Shown: positions 22,579 to 29,295, counted from the first letter of the stretch. The stretch is DNA of 42,563 nt from Streptomyces cellulosae (GCF_000721105.1 NZ_JOEV01000056.1:1-42563); one strand, 5' to 3'. Numbers and translations: made by a program. Notes: a model not told the origin generated them from the letters alone.

Positions 22579-22848
22579 TCAGGCGCTGCTGGCCGCCGCC
22601 AAGCTGAGCGGCTCGACGGCGCCGAGCTCGTTCTGGCGGCGCAGGTCGTCGGCGGTGAAGGTGATTCGGCCGCCGTCGCGGTGGTGGAACACCTCGCGCC
22701 GGTAGCAGCGGTCCTTGAGGACGCGGACGCTGCGGTACGGCAGCAGCTGCAGCGCGACGACCTCTTCGGGGGTCCAGCGGCGAAATTCGGCCTCGCCCCG
22801 CTGTTCGGTGACGGTGGGGGTGCGCTTCTTCGTGGCCTTGGCGGTCAC
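22579..22848 (-). CDS. small DNA-binding protein (MerR/Xis-like pattern)
   Basis: This is an 89-residue protein; the GTG at 22846-22848 overlaps the Cro-like stop (GTGA). RWTPEEVVALQLLPYRSVRV, followed by LKDRCYRREVFHHRDGGRIT, looks like the helix-turn-helix of small excisionase- or MerR-like proteins. Being second in the early operon, it could act as a secondary regulator. It is also a candidate excisionase. Confidence 0.65.
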   Translation of the reverse strand: MTAKATKKRTPTVTEQRGEAEFRRWTPEEVVALQLLPYRSVRVLKDRCYRREVFHHRDGGRITFTADDLRRQNELGAVEPLSLAAASSA

Positions 22849-23057
22849 GGCGTCGTCTCCTCTGTGACGATCAGGTCCTCCGGGACGCGGAGGGCGTCAG
22901 CAACCTTCCGGACCTGCTCAGAGCCGACGTCGCCGACCTGCTCACGTTCCAGGCGGGACAGGTATCCGCGATTCAGGCCGGTCTGAGCTTCAAGCTCACG
23001 AAGGCTCAGCCTTCGGCCTGCACGGATGCCTCTGATCATTGGTCCATTGGGCTTCAC
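22845..23057 (-). CDS. cro: Cro-like XRE regulator
   Basis: This is a 70-residue protein; the GTG at 23055-23057 opens the early operon. GRRLSLRELEAQTGLNRGYL with SRLEREQVG is a full XRE helix-turn-helix (residues about 14-42), and LRVPEDLIVTEE ends the fold. The gene is divergent from the repressor at 23263. It shares with it an intergenic region holding four copies of an AATCTGAGCW motif. By size, position and family it is the lambda Cro counterpart: it would repress the repressor promoter and tune the early promoter. The gene name is by analogy. Confidence 0.75.
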   Translation of the reverse strand: MKPNGPMIRGIRAGRRLSLRELEAQTGLNRGYLSRLEREQVGDVGSEQVRKVADALRVPEDLIVTEETTP

Positions 23058-23063
23058 GCAGAG

Positions 23064-23228
23064 AATCTGAGCACACCCTGACCACGGAAGCAAGCACTCT
23101 GCCTACATTCTGAGCACAGAATCTGAGCTGACTGCTTGGTTTGAACAGAGTGACGCCGCGAGTCGTATGCAACCGGTGGGATGAAATTGCCGGATACTGC
23201 CCAGGTCTAAGCGCTGAATCTGAGCTAT
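23064..23228. promoter_or_regulatory. genetic-switch intergenic region with four direct operator copies
   Basis: Close copies of AATCTGAGCW are at 23064-23075, 23107-23118 (ATTCTGAGCACA), 23120-23131 and 23217-23228. The whole gap is 23058-23262. Two copies are 13 bp apart, one sits just before the Cro-like gene, and one lies 35 bases before the repressor ATG. A TTGCTT hexamer with a TCAGAT 17 bp later, pointing to the Cro side, could be a promoter overlapped by the 23064 copy. These are the natural sites for the repressor and Cro-like protein. Confidence 0.7.
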
Positions 23229-23262
23229 GTGCCTGCAACCGCATGTGTCAGGATGTGGATTT

Positions 23263-23796
23263 ATGGATGAAGCAACCCGCCGACTGGGCACTGCGCTTCA
23301 AGCTGCGCGCGAAGGTCGCAGGCCAAAGCTCACTCAGCCCAAGGCGGCTGAGCTGCTCGGCGTCAGCCGCACCACGGTTCAGAACATCGAGGCCGGGAAG
23401 TTCAACAAGGTCAACAGCACGATCCGTGAGTACGCCACCAGGCTCCTGAACTGGGACGACCAGGCGGTTGACCGCGTGATGGCGGGCGGCTCACCCGAAC
23501 CTCCGGAAGAAGCAGTCGGCTCAAGCGCCGGCCCCGAGGTCGGCGTGGCGCCGAGCCCGACGGGCCTCGGCCTGTCGCCTGCCATTGAGTACGAGCTGCG
23601 AACCTCGGAGACGCTCGACTCGGCGGTCATCAACCTGGGGCCCGACGAGGACGACGGCCACGTCATCGTCGTCCTCCAGGGCCGCAAGGGCGCCACGCCG
23701 GAAGAGGTCGCACGGATCGCCGCGAGATACCGGAAGGCCAGGCGTGTTCTGCAAGGGCTTGCTGCTGATGCAGATGATGAGGTTGCAGACTCCTGA
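23263..23796 (+). CDS. XRE-family immunity repressor
   Basis: This is a 177-residue protein. The ATG at 23263-23265 (MDEATRRLGTALQAAREGRR) has AGGA about 10 bases upstream; an earlier in-frame ATG lacks this. The XRE domain includes LTQPKAAELLGVSRTTVQNI with EAGKFNKV (residues about 22-50). The rest is a Pro/Gly-rich linker and a C-terminal segment (TPEEVARIAARYRKARRVLQ) with no autocleavage protease. It faces the Cro-like gene across the operator region and is followed by the lysogeny genes. It should keep the early operon silent in the lysogen. Confidence 0.8.
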   Translation: MDEATRRLGTALQAAREGRRPKLTQPKAAELLGVSRTTVQNIEAGKFNKVNSTIREYATRLLNWDDQAVDRVMAGGSPEPPEEAVGSSAGPEVGVAPSPTGLGLSPAIEYELRTSETLDSAVINLGPDEDDGHVIVVLQGRKGATPEEVARIAARYRKARRVLQGLAADADDEVADS

Positions 23797-23893
23797 TTGA
23801 TCCATTCCAGCTACGTGCATTACAGCCGAACGTGTGGTTGCATGCACAGACCGTCACCGAGAGGGGGGCACCACTCGGCGGAACGGAGCAGTC

Positions 23894-24307
23894 ATGCTCA
23901 CGATTGAGGTGAAGCGCCACGCCCAGGGCGAGGACTACTTCGCGCCTTGGATCGAGGACTTCGAAGACGGGACCGGCTGCCGGTTTCACTTCCACCACGA
24001 CGACATCTCGGACGAGGGTGTCCCAGTGTTTGCCGAGCTGTTCACCCAGCAGGCGCTCCGCTGGCGCCCCCGGCCGCCGGGCGCCCAGCCCGGCCCGCGC
24101 ATCCCCATCACGATGGAGCGGCGGGCCATCATGGAAGACGACGCCGTCGTAGCGGTCGACGATCACGCGGAGTACATCGCGTACACAGTGCGCGCCGACC
24201 TCATCAGTGAGCGCGGCGCCGCCCACATCACGCGCCATCAGTCCGAGCGATCGCCGTACTGGGTGCGCACCCCGGCCCGCTACCGGTTCCAGCAGCAGTC
24301 CGTGTAG
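23894..24307 (+). CDS. hypothetical protein between repressor and integrase
   Basis: This is a 137-residue protein; the ATG at 23894-23896 has GGAG at 6 bases. The start MLTIEVKRHAQGEDYFAPWI is followed by an acidic, His-rich segment (CRFHFHHDDISDEG) and a C-terminal half ending SPYWVRTPARYRFQQQSV. No family is recognised. Its place in the lysogeny operon suggests expression in the prophage state. Confidence 0.7.
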   Translation: MLTIEVKRHAQGEDYFAPWIEDFEDGTGCRFHFHHDDISDEGVPVFAELFTQQALRWRPRPPGAQPGPRIPITMERRAIMEDDAVVAVDDHAEYIAYTVRADLISERGAAHITRHQSERSPYWVRTPARYRFQQQSV

Positions 24308-24337
24308 CCCGGGAGGGCAGAGAGCAGGGGAGGCCTC

Positions 24338-25633
24338 ATGGCCTACGCGGAGAAGGTCTACAAGGTCCGCAACGGACAGAAGACCAAGCAGTTCACTTGG
24401 CGCGTGAAGTACAAAGCGCCGCCGGGGCACACCCCGGAGGTGCTGTCGGAGTCGGGTTTCCCGACGAAGAAGACGGCCGAAGAGTGGGGGAACGAGCAGG
24501 AGCGGCTGATCCGGGAGGGGACCTGGATCGATCCCTCGAAGGCCACGGTGACGTTCGGGGAGTTCGCGCGCACCTTCATGGCCTCGCGAAAGAAGCGTGG
24601 CCGGACGGTCGGCACGCGGTGGGACAAGCTGGAGAACCACATCCTGCCGCGCTGGGACGGCGTTCCCCTGCGAAAGATCTCGTGGTTCGACGTGGACACC
24701 TGGCAGCAGACGATGGGCATCGAGGACGTCAGCCGCGGGCACTGCGTCAGCCTGATGTCGACCATCATGACGGCGGCCGTGGACGCCGGGTATGTGACGG
24801 TGAACCCGCTCTTCGGCCGGCGGCGCACGAAGGAGACGTCCGGGGATGCGGCCAAGCTGAAGCCGCCGAAGGTGCGGCGGGATGGTGGCGCACGGCCGGA
24901 GGATGCCGTCCTCCTGGCGGAGCGGCTCGGGCCGGCGGTCGGCGTGCACGTGCTCACGACCGCGTTCTGCGGGCCCCGGTGGGGCGAGGGCCTCGGACTG
25001 CACCGCGACAACACGCTGCTGACGCGACGCCAGCCGTGGGGCGCCGGCGAGTTCGTGTGCCCGATCCTCCGCATCACGGAGGAGTACGCGGAGTACCAGG
25101 AGCGCGACGAGGACGGGAACAAGAAGGGCTACGTGCTCCAGCTGGAGCCGACGAAGAACGACGGCTCGACGAGGGACGTGGACGTGCCGCCCTTCCTTGC
25201 GACGCTGCTGCGGTACCACCTCCAGGACTGGCCACACCCGCGCATCTTCTGCACGCCGTCCGGGACGCCCTGGCGCCGCGGCAACTGGTCGCGCACCTTC
25301 CGGCCGGCGGCCGACGGGCGCGAGGAACGGGAGAAGCGGCAAGGGGTGGCGTACCGGGCGGCGTGGGAGCCGATCCTTCCCGGCCTGGACATGCGGGCCC
25401 TGCGAGCGCTGCACGACACGCTCCAGTCGGAGATCGGTGTAAAGGAGCCGCTCGCCTTCGAGGCGGCTGGCCACCGTCGGCCGGGCATCAAGCGGCACTA
25501 CCAGAAGCCCACCCCGGCGATGCGGGCGGAACGCCTCGACGGGCTGGAGGAGACTTTCTGGCGGGCCATGCGTAACGTTGGCCTGAGCACGTTGTGGGGA
25601 CGGGTCGACCTCCGGAAGCACTCGCGGAGTTGA
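24338..25633 (+). CDS. int: tyrosine integrase
   Basis: This is a 431-residue protein with an ATG at 24338 behind GGGGAGG. The N-terminal half has an arm-binding-like beta region (VYKVRNGQKTKQFTWRVKYK) and a core-binding helical domain. The catalytic residues appear in order: Arg in FCGPRWGEGLGL (about 212), Lys in EPTKNDGSTRDVDV, Arg in MRALRALHDT with an Arg where the usual His precedes it by three, His in AAGHRRPGIK, and Tyr in KRHYQKPTP. The stop is inside the first arm repeat, and attP follows 80 bases on. Confidence 0.9.
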   Translation: MAYAEKVYKVRNGQKTKQFTWRVKYKAPPGHTPEVLSESGFPTKKTAEEWGNEQERLIREGTWIDPSKATVTFGEFARTFMASRKKRGRTVGTRWDKLENHILPRWDGVPLRKISWFDVDTWQQTMGIEDVSRGHCVSLMSTIMTAAVDAGYVTVNPLFGRRRTKETSGDAAKLKPPKVRRDGGARPEDAVLLAERLGPAVGVHVLTTAFCGPRWGEGLGLHRDNTLLTRRQPWGAGEFVCPILRITEEYAEYQERDEDGNKKGYVLQLEPTKNDGSTRDVDVPPFLATLLRYHLQDWPHPRIFCTPSGTPWRRGNWSRTFRPAADGREEREKRQGVAYRAAWEPILPGLDMRALRALHDTLQSEIGVKEPLAFEAAGHRRPGIKRHYQKPTPAMRAERLDGLEETFWRAMRNVGLSTLWGRVDLRKHSRS

Positions 25634-25659
25634 CCTCCTAAATTCCTCCTAAACGATCA
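25629..25659. repeat. arm-type direct repeat, left of attP
   Basis: This 31-bp sequence (GTTGACCTCCTAAATTCCTC, continuing to CGATCA) recurs at 25884-25914 with one difference. It overlaps the integrase stop. The two copies flank the tRNA-like core, as expected for integrase arm-binding sites. Confidence 0.75.
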
Positions 25660-25714
25660 CTGGACGTGCAACCGGATCGGTGCTCATCAGGGCGGATGCA
25701 GGTTTCCAGTGCCC

Positions 25715-25758
25715 CTCTCCTAAAGCGGGTGTCGCAGGTTCGAATCCTGCCGGGGGCA
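25715..25758 (+). other. attP core: 3' end of tRNA-Arg(CCU)
   Basis: The segment holds the anticodon loop CTCCTAA with its 3' stem AGCGG, the variable loop, the T arm GCAGG-TTCGAAT-CCTGC, and an acceptor half CGGGGGC plus discriminator A. The 5' half of a tRNA is absent, so it is not a gene. It lies just after int, as in phages that integrate into the 3' end of a tRNA gene and restore it. The same host gene type (tRNA-Arg, codon AGG) is, as far as I recall, the target of Streptomyces phage VWB. Confidence 0.88.
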
Positions 25759-25775
25759 CGCTGTTGATCAGGGTC

Positions 25776-25816
25776 AAGGCCCCGGAACTCCCAGGTCAGG
25801 GAGGGTCCGGGGCCTT
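25776..25816 (+). terminator. 11-bp hairpin downstream of the attP core
   Basis: AAGGCCCCGGA (25776-25786) and TCCGGGGCCTT (25806-25816) pair perfectly around 19 nt. It would terminate transcripts from int and, after integration, could serve as the terminator of the host tRNA gene. Confidence 0.75.
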
Positions 25817-25842
25817 CGTCGTGGCGTGGGCACCCACTCTGA

Positions 25843-25875
25843 CTACACCCTCGCTACATCCTCGATACACCCTCA
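25843..25875. repeat. three tandem 11-bp repeats in attP
   Basis: CTACACCCTCG, CTACATCCTCG and ATACACCCTCA follow each other exactly at 25843, 25854 and 25865, about one helical turn each. A fourth partial unit (CTACGAG) follows. They end 8 bases before the right arm repeat, so they may bind Xis, integrase or a host factor in phase on one face of the DNA. Confidence 0.7.
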
Positions 25876-25883
25876 CTACGAGA

Positions 25884-25914
25884 GTTGACCTCCTAAATTC
25901 CCCCTAAACGATCA
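25884..25914. repeat. arm-type direct repeat, right of attP
   Basis: This copy of 25629-25659 differs at one position (CCCC for CTCC within it). The gap from 25634 to 26301 contains no convincing gene; it holds attP, these repeats, three hairpins and two palindromes. Confidence 0.75.
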
Positions 25915-25944
25915 TGACGTTTCCGCAGGTGGGCGCGGACGCCA

Positions 25945-25980
25945 GCAACCCCCGCACTCCCATAGGGGGGCGGGGGTTGC
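25945..25980. terminator. 11-bp hairpin, GCAACCCCCGC
   Basis: GCAACCCCCGC (25945-25955) and GCGGGGGTTGC (25970-25980) pair perfectly around 14 nt. It is symmetric enough to act on both strands between attP and the cargo region. Confidence 0.65.
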
Positions 25981-26148
25981 CTGTGCCGGGGCGCCAGCGA
26001 GAGGGGGGCACCTTCTCTGCCGCACCCGGCACGATTTGGAGCGACGTAGGAGCACTACGACGACTTGATTACATGTCTAACACAGCAGGTCACGGCGGGT
26101 AATCACCCATTCGAGTGAAAACACGTTCGATTCCCGGACCATACCCAT

Positions 26149-26179
26149 AGCCCTGCGGCATATGCCAGACCGCAGGGCT
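26149..26179. terminator. 10-bp hairpin, AGCCCTGCGG
   Basis: AGCCCTGCGG (26149-26158) and CCGCAGGGCT (26170-26179) flank an 11-nt loop. It lies upstream of the XRE promoter region and would stop read-through from int into the cargo regulator. Confidence 0.65.
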
Positions 26180-26212
26180 GTAGCCGCTGACGTGGCGACT
26201 GTCACGAGGGGG

Positions 26213-26268
26213 GTGATCTTCTAGTGCCCCGGACTTTCAAGATCACACAAATTAGGGTCTACCCTAAT
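26213..26268. promoter_or_regulatory. two palindromic operators upstream of XRE gene
   Basis: GTGATCTT (26213-26220) and AAGATCAC (26239-26246) form an 8-18-8 dyad. ATTAGGGT (26251-26258) and ACCCTAAT (26261-26268) form an 8-2-8 palindrome 34 bases before the gene start. Both are typical operator shapes, and the XRE protein is the nearest candidate ligand. Confidence 0.7.
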
Positions 26269-26301
26269 CCGTTTTGATCATGCACTGGGGAACGTGGACC
26301 C

Positions 26302-26538
26302 GTGCCGCGTCCCACCCAACCCAGCGAGCGGGTCCTCGCCCGGCGCCGCGAGGTGGGCGAGCAGATCCGCCGCGTGCGTGAGCGGCAGAACTTGACGCAG
26401 TCGGACGTCTGCGGTCGATCCGGGATCGACGTCGCTACGTACAGCCGGATCGAGCAAGGCCACTCCTCACCCAAGTTGGACACGCTGATCCGGATCGCCG
26501 ACGCGATGGACGTCGACTTGGCCGAGCTCGCTCGCTGA
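26302..26538 (+). CDS. XRE regulator in cargo region
   Basis: This is a 78-residue protein starting with GTG at 26302; GGGGAACG lies about 8 bases upstream. It is almost wholly one XRE domain: VGEQIRRVRERQNLTQSDVC, then GRSGIDVATYSRIEQGHSSP, then LDTLIRIADAMDVDLAELA. A single-domain regulator of this type usually controls its own promoter and an adjacent cassette. The convergent genes at 26628-29166 are the obvious targets. It is separate from the repressor-Cro switch. Confidence 0.85.
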   Translation: MPRPTQPSERVLARRREVGEQIRRVRERQNLTQSDVCGRSGIDVATYSRIEQGHSSPKLDTLIRIADAMDVDLAELAR

Positions 26539-26540
26539 GC

Positions 26541-26570
26541 GGCCGCCCCCGACGGGGGGCGGGGACGGCC
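26541..26570. terminator. bidirectional hairpin between convergent genes
   Basis: CCGCCCCC (26543-26550) pairs with GGGGGCGG (26555-26562), and an outer GGCCG/CGGCC pair also exists. It separates the XRE gene (plus) from the gene at 26628 (minus), where a shared terminator is expected. Confidence 0.65.
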
Positions 26571-26627
26571 GCGCGCTCGCCACCGGCGCCCGCCGCCGGG
26601 CTTCCGGGAGCGAGGCCTGGTGCCCTG

Positions 26628-27035
26628 TCAGATGCGTGTGCCGACCGCGAGGGTGTCGCTTTCCGCGAGCTGCAGGATGGCTTGCATGATGATCCGGAGA
26701 CGGCGCTCGTCGAGGCCACGCACGGCCGCGATGGTGATCCCTCCGATACCCACCAGCGACAGGACGAGGCTGAGGAACCTCCGCTGGTTCTCGTCCAGGC
26801 CGAGCGTGTACAGGTGCCCGGACAGTCCCTCCCACCAAGCCATCGCGCCGTTCGGGCCGTCGGTGATGAGCGCGCGACGCACGTTCCGCTGGGCGAAGAT
26901 GCTGCCCTCTGCGACGAGGGCCACGGCTGCAGCGCGGCCGCCGACCGTCTCCGACGCTCGGATGATCTGCTTGCCGAGCCTGTCCAAGTCAGGGTCGTCG
27001 GCGGTGATGAGTCGGGGCTCGGTCTTCGTCGTCAT
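26628..27035 (-). CDS. hypothetical protein with one hydrophobic helix
   Basis: This is a 135-residue protein; the ATG at 27033-27035 overlaps the upstream stop (ATGA), with GGAGG 8 bases before. The N-terminal part (DLDRLGKQIIRASETVGGRA) is helical. Residues about 88-108 (LSLVLSLVGIGGITIAAVRG) are strongly hydrophobic. The function is not recognised. It closes the cargo operon. Confidence 0.7.
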   Translation of the reverse strand: MTTKTEPRLITADDPDLDRLGKQIIRASETVGGRAAAVALVAEGSIFAQRNVRRALITDGPNGAMAWWEGLSGHLYTLGLDENQRRFLSLVLSLVGIGGITIAAVRGLDERRLRIIMQAILQLAESDTLAVGTRI

Positions 27036-27496
27036 CCTCGGTCCTCCGCTGAACGTCGGTACCCGCCAGGGCCGAACGCGGCGGCGAGCACAGCAGGGTC
27101 GGTGAGATGGCCCGTACCGTCCGGATTCCACAGCCAGTGCATCCGCTCCATCTCCCGTCCAGTCGGCGGGCAGCGCAGCACCCAGCCGGGATGCCGCACC
27201 TGCACCTGTCGCACGTCGGCCAGTTCCTCCGTGGCGTCGAGAGGCACCAGCCACCAGGCGCGGTCTCCATACGGGTCGATGAGGACGGGGCCGCGCTGGT
27301 CCTCGCGGATGCGGGCGGCGGCCGGGAGGCCGTGAGCCACGGTGGTCTGCGCCACGAGCCAGTGCGCCCCGGAGACGACCGGGGCGAGGGCGCCGGCGTG
27401 CCACGCTCTCCACACCTCGGCCGGCCGGGCGTGACAGCTGGCAAGCCACACGTCCCCGGCTCCGTACTCCGTGCTGATGCTCATCGGGTGGGCCAT
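27032..27496 (-). CDS. hypothetical cargo protein
   Basis: This is a 154-residue protein. ATG at 27494-27496 or the next in-frame ATG at 27482-27484 could start it; neither has a strong site. The protein is Trp-rich with an alpha/beta pattern (AEVWRAWHAGALAPVVSGAH, then DPYGDRAWWLVPLDATEELA). It follows the XRE-DUF5753 gene, separated by an 86-base region with repeats. Function is unknown. Confidence 0.68.
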   Translation of the reverse strand: MAHPMSISTEYGAGDVWLASCHARPAEVWRAWHAGALAPVVSGAHWLVAQTTVAHGLPAAARIREDQRGPVLIDPYGDRAWWLVPLDATEELADVRQVQVRHPGWVLRCPPTGREMERMHWLWNPDGTGHLTDPAVLAAAFGPGGYRRSAEDRG

Positions 27497-27503
27497 GGAA
27501 GGA

Positions 27504-27561
27504 CCGTAGGGAGAACGGAGAATCAGCGTGCAGCGCGATTCTCGAATATTCGCCCGTAGGG
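27504..27561. promoter_or_regulatory. operator-like repeats before the 27032-27496 gene
   Basis: The region has CCGTAGGG twice (27504-27511 and 27554-27561), the 7-bp inverted repeat GAGAATC/GATTCTC (27518-27524 and 27537-27543), and the 10-bp palindrome CGAATATTCG (27543-27552). It lies between the XRE-DUF5753 gene and the next cargo gene and is locally AT-rich, as a promoter-operator would be. Confidence 0.6.
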
Positions 27562-27582
27562 TTCGGGGATTCGCGGTGATGC

Positions 27583-28422
27583 TCAGGCGAGGTCGGTGAA
27601 GTGGGCGCGGGCCCGGCCGATCAGTCGCCGAGCGTTGGTGCCGTACACCGCCGACTTGTCGAGCGTCTCCCACACCCGCCGGTACAGGGCCACGCTGTCG
27701 GCGTCGTTCAGCCACAGCTCGGCGTGCCACTCCTCGACGATCGTCAGTCGGTCGTCGTAGAGCCAGAAGCCGTTGCCCGGCGGGACGCTGAGGTGCGCGC
27801 TGAGGGGGATGATGCCGAGGCGCACGGTGTCCAGGCCGATGATGCTGGCGAGCCGGTCCAGTTGGGCCGCGAGGACGTCCGGCGGGGCCAGGCCGGCGAG
27901 TAGGGCGGCCTCCCACATGATGATGCGGAACTCCCGGCCGGGCTGGTACAGGAGTTCCTGCCGATGCACACGGGCCCGCACGGCGTCCTCGATGTCTCGG
28001 GGCGACTGCTGCAGCTCAGCCATCCGAGTGAACACGTGCCGGGCGTAGTCGGGGGTCTGCAGGATCCCGACGACCATGGCGCCCTGCCACGCCCGCAGCA
28101 CGGTCGACTGCTCGTACTCGATGGTGAGGACGTCCTGCACCGGGCGGTGGCCGGCGCGCAGCTGGCGGCGCCAAGAGCGGACGTGGGTCTCCAAGCCTTG
28201 GCGCCGGGCGAGCAGCTCCTCGGTGGTCGCGGGCTGCTCGGTGGCTTGGGCCCACGCCATGAGGTCTTCGGGGGTGGCCGTCTGGCGCCCGGTCTCCAGC
28301 TTGCTGACCTTGGCCTGCGGCCACCCCAGTACGGCCGCCAGTTCCCGCTGGGTCTTCCCTTCGCGCAGCTCACGGAGCCGTCGGCCGAGGGCCTCGCGGG
28401 CCTGCTGGAAGTCCGTGGTCAC
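27583..28422 (-). CDS. XRE-DUF5753 regulator
   Basis: This is a 279-residue protein with GTG at 28420-28422. The N-terminal XRE domain is LREGKTQRELAAVLGWPQAK followed by VSKLETGRQ (residues about 20-46). The C-terminal ~180 residues match DUF5753: TIEYEQSTVLRAWQGAMVVG, a WEAALLAGLAPPDVL segment, and ending AHFTDLA. These proteins are abundant in Streptomyces and usually pair with DUF397 proteins in WhiJ-like regulatory sets that affect development. Here the adjoining gene is DUF6879 rather than DUF397. Prophage-borne copies could influence host differentiation. Confidence 0.88.
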   Translation of the reverse strand: MTTDFQQAREALGRRLRELREGKTQRELAAVLGWPQAKVSKLETGRQTATPEDLMAWAQATEQPATTEELLARRQGLETHVRSWRRQLRAGHRPVQDVLTIEYEQSTVLRAWQGAMVVGILQTPDYARHVFTRMAELQQSPRDIEDAVRARVHRQELLYQPGREFRIIMWEAALLAGLAPPDVLAAQLDRLASIIGLDTVRLGIIPLSAHLSVPPGNGFWLYDDRLTIVEEWHAELWLNDADSVALYRRVWETLDKSAVYGTNARRLIGRARAHFTDLA

Positions 28423-28431
28423 ATAGGGAAG

Positions 28432-29166
28432 TTACCGCTCGGCCTGGTCGTAGGGGACCGCATGGTGCCATGCGGCCTCGCGGGCCTGCGCGTAGCGGAG
28501 GACGTCGACAGGGTTCGTGATCAGCTCGACGCTGGTCATCTCGTCGGCGTCGTTGAAGTGGAGCAGGGCGACCACGCGGGCGTCGACCAGCCAGAAGTCC
28601 TCGCGCGGCAGTCGGAGTTCGTCGGCCTTGCTGCGAGACAGGACGCGGATGTCCTCGCCGACCTGGCTGTTACGGCGGGCGTTGTCGAGTAGGTACCGCT
28701 GGCCGAGGGTGGGCGGCTCGTCGAGGATCCGTACCCGCTCGAACCGCTTGCCCATCGCCGTCTGTTCGCGGCGGTTGGTGCACCACGGATCGTCGAGATC
28801 CCACGCCACCGGATCGCCCGCGGCGAACTGCCGGAAGGTGTCGGTGGCCTCGTCCTCGGCGTAGCGGCGGCGCGTCTCCAGCCTCCAGGCCGAGTGCCGG
28901 AGCTTGGTGAACATGCCGCCGAAGTCCTCGAAGGAGATGTGCTGTGGCACGTGCATGGGCTCCTTCGGGCTGAAGTTGGCGAGCAGTTCGCGCGGGACGA
29001 CGACGGCGTCTTCCTCGGCGGTGAGGTTCTCGAGCTGGCCGAGCTCGCCGGAGTCGGTGACGCGGTCGCCCTGCACGACGTACTGGTCCGTGCCGGGGAT
29101 CTCGTACAGGGTGGGGCAACCGTCGTTGCCGCTGTTGGTGCCGACCTTCCAGAAGCGTCGGGTCAT
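28432..29166 (-). CDS. DUF6879-type protein with N-terminal extension
   Basis: This is a 244-residue protein with ATG at 29164-29166 behind AAGGGGG. Residues about 1-70 (GCPTLYEIPGTDQYVVQGDR, later VPRELLANF) look like a small Streptomyces family that is often separately encoded upstream of DUF6879 genes, so this appears to be a fusion. The C-terminal ~165 residues (SFEDFGGMFTKLRHSAWRLE to the end) fit DUF6879, including WDLDDPWCTNRREQ and a DFWLVDARVVALLHF segment. The stop is 9 bases from the XRE-DUF5753 start. Function is unknown. Confidence 0.72.
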   Translation of the reverse strand: MTRRFWKVGTNSGNDGCPTLYEIPGTDQYVVQGDRVTDSGELGQLENLTAEEDAVVVPRELLANFSPKEPMHVPQHISFEDFGGMFTKLRHSAWRLETRRRYAEDEATDTFRQFAAGDPVAWDLDDPWCTNRREQTAMGKRFERVRILDEPPTLGQRYLLDNARRNSQVGEDIRVLSRSKADELRLPREDFWLVDARVVALLHFNDADEMTSVELITNPVDVLRYAQAREAAWHHAVPYDQAER

Positions 29167-29248
29167 GGTCTTCCCCCTTCGGTAGATGTGGGGCGCACGG
29201 TAGCCCGCAGCGCACCGCTGGCAACAGGGCGCCCAGGAACGACGAAGA

Positions 29249-29280
29249 CGGCCCCGCCCTCCCGGAGGAGAGCGGGGCCG
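29249..29280 (-). terminator. terminator of the late operon
   Basis: CGGCCCCGC (29249-29257) and GCGGGGCCG (29272-29280) form a 9-bp stem with an inner CTCC/GGAG pairing. It follows the collagen-like gene stop and some U residues come after it on the minus transcript. This is the natural end of late transcription. Confidence 0.75.
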
Positions 29281-29295
29281 CTGAGAATCGTTTCG

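Noticed and set aside
23834..23893. Upstream extension of the gene at 23894
   Set aside because: The extension is basic and unlike the rest of the protein, and the best ribosome site (GGAG) serves the ATG at 23894.
25715..25758. A functional tRNA-Arg gene
   Set aside because: Only the anticodon loop, T arm and 3' acceptor half are present. The 5' acceptor and D arm are missing, so it is an attP core.
25843..25875. CRISPR-like repeats
   Set aside because: The units are 11 bp, contiguous and without spacers. They fit phased protein-binding sites in attP.
25680..25907. Plus-strand frame across attP
   Set aside because: It runs through the tRNA copy, a terminator hairpin and the 11-bp repeats, and has no family pattern. 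The DNA is explained as the attachment site.
26120..26145. Second tRNA-like element (TTCGATTCCCGGACC)
   Set aside because: The T-loop-like sequence has no matching 5' T-stem strand (ACACG does not pair with CCCGG) and no acceptor partner.
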